This document shows positions 41,501 through 42,555 of a DNA stretch of 42,555 nt, piece after piece (position 1 is the first letter of the stretch; every line of letters begins with the position of its first letter). A model generated the notes under the pieces. The model was not told where the DNA came from, made no database searches, and worked only from the letters and a program-made list of their open reading frames with translations. The position numbers and the translations under genes were made by a program. This DNA is from an uncultured Porphyromonadaceae bacterium (GTDB lineage: Bacteria; Bacteroidota; Bacteroidia; Bacteroidales; Muribaculaceae), in assembly GCA_902489275.1 (NCBI GenBank), contig CABTZK010000018.1, forward strand, positions 1 to 42,555, in the 5' to 3' direction.

Positions 41501-42083
41501 GCCGCGAGGCCAGGCGCTGGGGGTGAACTTGCACTCCAGCGTGGAGCGTGTGGGCATGACCAAGCAGCACTTCCTCGACGAGATTTGCACCTTCATGGGC
41601 GGCCGGGCGGCAGAGGAGCTTTTCATGGGCTCCATTGGCACGGGCGCGCTCAACGACATGCAGCAAGCCACGCGCATCGCCCGCGCCATGGTCATTTACT
41701 ATGGCATGAGCGAGAAGATGCCGAACATCTCCTACTACGACCCGCAAGGCACAATGGGCAAGCAACCCTACAGCAACGAGCGCGCGCAAGTGATCGACGA
41801 GGAGATTAGCCGCATCGTCAACGAGCAGTACCAACGCGCCAAGGAACTCATCACCAAACACGCCAAGGGTCACCACGAGATTGTGGACGAGCTCATGGAC
41901 AAGGAGATGATCGATGCCAGCGACGTGGAGCGCATCTTCGGCAAGCGTCCCTGGAAAAGCCGAGCCGACGAGCTCGTGGAACTCGCCGAGCAACGCCGGG
42001 CCCAGCAGCAAAAAGCCGCTGCCGAGAAAACCGAGACCCCTCCGCCTTTCGCTCCTGACGGCAGTGAGGAGCAGAGCAGCTAA
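38544..42083 (+). CDS. ftsH: FtsH-type membrane protease with three tandem AAA+ domains
   Basis: An 1179-residue protein; known FtsH proteins have about 650-720. Order: membrane helix (about 23-41), periplasmic FtsH domain (about 48-135), second helix (about 141-158), AAA1 (187-436), AAA2 (447-690), AAA3 (697-942), M41 protease (955-1133), charged tail. Walker A: 232-239 GPPGTGKT, 490-497 GPSGSGKT, 743-750 GPPGTGKT. Walker B Asp-Glu: 291-292, 549-550, 802-803. Pore loops: F265-V-G, F523-M-G, Y776-V-G. Arginine fingers: R353/R356, R606/R609, R861/R864. Protease: HEAGH 963-967 and Asp 1038. AAA1 reads LLRAGRFDRQ as in usual Bacteroidetes FtsH; AAA2 and AAA3 read LLRPGRFDRK. All motors and the protease look competent. 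It follows rsfS by 14 bases. Confidence 0.93.
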   Translation: MASIFNKNNTKNNPRGGGIKFNSIYLVYAAIVLVLVGIALTSDRASSKEVGWSDFETYVQKKGVSKIVVYSRKNEAEATLTTDMAKEVFGSNYQPRQGANATITTNIPSPDKFEEKVDKWRANGAYNGKIEYENSSDFMSSFWGFLPFLLIIVFWVWMMRGMGGRAGGGIFNVGRSRAKLHVKDKGNDITFANVAGMHKEKKEVSEIVEFLKNPKQYTELGGTIPKGILLVGPPGTGKTLLAKAVAGEAQVPFFSMAGSDFVEMFVGVGASRVRDMFREAKEKAPCIIFIDEIDAIGRARSRKNDYTSNDERENTLNQLLTEMDGFGNNSGVIVLAATNRADVLDKALLRAGRFDRQIYIGNPSLQDRIDIFKVHLDKVKIDGSVDLDALGRMTSGLSGADIANICNEATLLAARSKKKAVQQPDFIEAIDRVTRILDKPERMTKTVTFEDVAGMEKPKSAVMEVIEFLKNPEKFTRLGGKIPRGVLLVGPSGSGKTLLAKAVAGEAHVSFFSVSAAEFQGEFMGSGVSRVRELFRNAKEKAPCIVFIDELDAIGDRSKSGNHEREITLNQLLVEMDGYGTSDGVIVMGATNRLDAVDKALLRPGRFDRKCYVGFPGLKDRIEIFKLYISRIKASEEVNPDALAEYSSGFSGAEISKTCNEAALKASAESKESVSQQDLLDAIDATRKVIENKKTAVGTVKFGDVAGMDEAKQEVTEIVDFLKNPAKYNRLGGKVPRGALLVGPPGTGKTMLARAVAGEANVPFIQRSGSDFVEIYVGQGASRVRELFSEAKEKAPCVVFIDEIDAIGGARSNVGFSSEHDQTLNQLLTEMDGFEGDTGVIVLAATNREDILDPALLRPGRFDRKVHVNLPTVLDREAIFNVHLRKKAVDHDVDVSQLARQTSGMSGAEIANICNEAAILAARNNEDAITMRDFGEAIDKVTMGLENKSMLLTQQDKRGTAIHEAGHATVSWHVEFSDPLVKISIVPRGQALGVNLHSSVERVGMTKQHFLDEICTFMGGRAAEELFMGSIGTGALNDMQQATRIARAMVIYYGMSEKMPNISYYDPQGTMGKQPYSNERAQVIDEEISRIVNEQYQRAKELITKHAKGHHEIVDELMDKEMIDASDVERIFGKRPWKSRADELVELAEQRRAQQQKAAAEKTETPPPFAPDGSEEQSS
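39102..41369 (+). repeat. Three diverged tandem AAA+ modules inside ftsH
   Basis: Modules begin at about 39102, 39882 and 40632, each starting with a (F)xxVAGM block followed by FLKNPxxY/F and LGGxxPxG. Walker A lysines are 258 and 253 residues apart (K238, K496, K749). The copies differ at many amino acids and at synonymous positions around the same motifs, for example in the codons of the Walker A region. An assembly duplication or recent slippage is therefore unlikely. Confidence 0.9.
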
Positions 42084-42176
42084 CTTAGCGATTTCCCTGC
42101 GAGCAAGCCCAGCACAACTGGCGCAAAGCATCTCAAAACGAGACAAGTGGGGCACAGTCACACCGACTCTATCAAC

Positions 42177-42206
42177 AACGGCTCAATCACGCGATTGAGC
42201 CGTTTT
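42177..42206 (+). terminator. Terminator after ftsH
   Basis: Arms AACGGCTCAATC (42177-42188) and GATTGAGCCGTT (42193-42204) form a 12-pair perfect stem with an ACGC loop, then TTGTGG. It lies 94 bases after the ftsH stop and overlaps the 3' end of a minus-strand transposase remnant. Confidence 0.75.
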
Positions 42207-42344
42207 GTGGTAATTGATTTTCCCGTCAAGTGTCTTGGGATTCCCGTGCTTATTGGAACGAGGTCTCGTGTACACATAGTATAGGCTCGCCGTATCCCTG
42301 AAATGGCTGACAAGATGAAAGCCTTGCTCCTTGATTCCGTCCAC
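42183..42344 (-). pseudogene. DDE transposase remnant, C-terminal part
   Basis: On the minus strand 53 codons read VDGIKEQGFHLVSHFRD, then SLYYVYTRPRSNKHGNPKTLDGK (in parts), and end at a TGA at 42183. The patterns GFHLVSxFRDxASLYY and GxPKxxDGKI are typical of the middle part of Bacteroidetes DDE transposases. The N-terminal half is missing; upstream the sequence becomes AT-rich and meets the left end of the next insertion sequence at about 42424. It may belong to an older element interrupted by that insertion. Confidence 0.6.
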
Positions 42345-42455
42345 AAACGGACGTATGGAGAATTGGTTATATTAAGTTGATTAATTCTCTTATTTTTAAA
42401 TGATTACATTAGAATTTATTGCTGTCCGGTAAAACTTTTTCAAACAAAATAAATT

Positions 42456-42491
42456 AGGGCTGACACATCTCACGAGGTATCAGCCCTTTTT
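42456..42491 (+). terminator. Terminator at the left end of the insertion sequence
   Basis: Arms AGGGCTGA and TCAGCCCT with a 16-base loop, followed by a TTTTT run. It would stop transcripts coming from ftsH before they enter the transposase gene. Confidence 0.8.
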
Positions 42492-42494
42492 GGT

Positions 42495-42502
42495 TATCTT
42501 TG
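42495..42502 (+). promoter_or_regulatory. -7 box of the transposase gene
   Basis: TATCTTTG, a perfect match, 25 bases before the ATG at 42528. The -33 position would lie near the terminator T-run. Confidence 0.65.
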
Positions 42503-42527
42503 TTTTCACAATATAATAAATATAACC

Positions 42528-42555
42528 ATGAGCAAAGATAGTCATTTTACCGGAC
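42528..42555 (+). CDS. Transposase, first nine codons, truncated by window edge
   Basis: Only MSKDSHFTG and one more base are visible. The start pattern xxxSHFTG or THFTG is common at the N-terminus of IS4-like transposases in Bacteroidales, which suggests the family but does not prove it. The codons for FTG are part of an 11-base sequence that repeats the left end of the element in inverted orientation. Confidence 0.55.

Larger units (their letters stand above)
42424..42555 (+). mobile_element. Left end of an insertion sequence, runs off right edge
   Basis: The left boundary is inferred at about 42424 from GTCCGGTAAAA, which recurs as its exact reverse complement TTTTACCGGAC at 42545-42555, at the window edge. 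Between lie a terminator (stem AGGGCTGA 42456-42463 with TCAGCCCT 42480-42487, then T-run), a -7 box TATCTTTG (42495-42502) and the start of a transposase gene. This is the usual plan of an insertion sequence that blocks outside transcription and drives its own. Confidence 0.65.

Noticed and set aside
38544..42083. Possibility that the long ftsH is an assembly duplication
   Set aside because: The three AAA modules differ in amino acids and at synonymous sites, and each has distinct motif variants; an artefact would give near-identical copies.
41250..42161. A 303-codon minus-strand frame opposite the FtsH protease domain
   Set aside because: It is a shadow of ftsH codons; no recognisable domain and no promoter.
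1..42555. tRNA, rRNA, tmRNA and CRISPR arrays
   Set aside because: No cloverleaf ends, rRNA motifs or regularly spaced direct repeats were seen in any intergenic region.

Overview
The window is chromosomal DNA from a member of the Bacteroidales, probably of the Muribaculaceae/Prevotella type. Three things point there. Promoters have the Bacteroidetes form, TTG or TTTG about 19-20 bases before TAnnTTTG, as upstream of hppA, glsA, pyrH, ompA, hflX and rsfS. Gene content and order are typical: nadK divergent from pdxJ-exbB-exbD-tonB, a glycine-lipid glsA-glsB pair, and rsfS-ftsH. Proteins also resemble the phylum: lipoprotein LptC, an OmpH/Skp-like lipoprotein and an SDR-type threonine dehydrogenase. 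I saw no rRNA, tRNA or CRISPR array.

Layout. 1-5882 (minus): a transposase fragment runs off the left edge. Then, in transcription order, pdxJ, exbB, exbD, tonB, rbfA, a LolC/E-type permease and an unknown membrane protein are packed with touching or overlapping ends. 6066-14303 (plus): nadK, an acyltransferase-3 membrane protein, threonine dehydrogenase, RNase R, and an ECF sigma factor followed by a one-span membrane protein and an exported protein. 14416-21181 (minus): a divergent membrane pyrophosphatase, then the four-gene set glsA-glsB-wzi-lipoprotein. 21313-24373: a polytopic membrane protein (plus), then pyrH and a TPR membrane protein (both minus). 24572-35427 (mostly plus): a zinc-ribbon protein, mannose-1-phosphate guanylyltransferase, GH25 lysozyme, porin plus gate-domain transporter, a predicted minus-strand small RNA, a FadL-like outer-membrane protein with lptC, an IS30 remnant, an OmpA protein and hflX. 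35536-36344 (minus): an OmpH-like lipoprotein and a 56-residue membrane protein. 36495-42083 (plus): pepD, rsfS and ftsH. 42084-42555: transposase debris and the left end of an apparently intact insertion sequence whose transposase runs off the right edge.

Much of the window serves the envelope: TonB energisation, lipoprotein release, glycine-lipid synthesis, capsule assembly, LPS export, porins, periplasmic chaperones and peptidoglycan cleavage. The rest is mostly housekeeping.

The most unusual object is ftsH (38544-42083). It encodes 1179 residues with three complete, mutually diverged AAA+ ATPase modules in tandem between the usual FtsH membrane anchor and the M41 zinc protease, where known FtsH proteins have one module and about 650-720 residues. 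All three modules keep Walker A, Walker B, sensor, arginine-finger and aromatic pore-loop residues, and the protease keeps HEAGH. This looks like a processive protease with a tripled motor, and I know of no description of such an FtsH.
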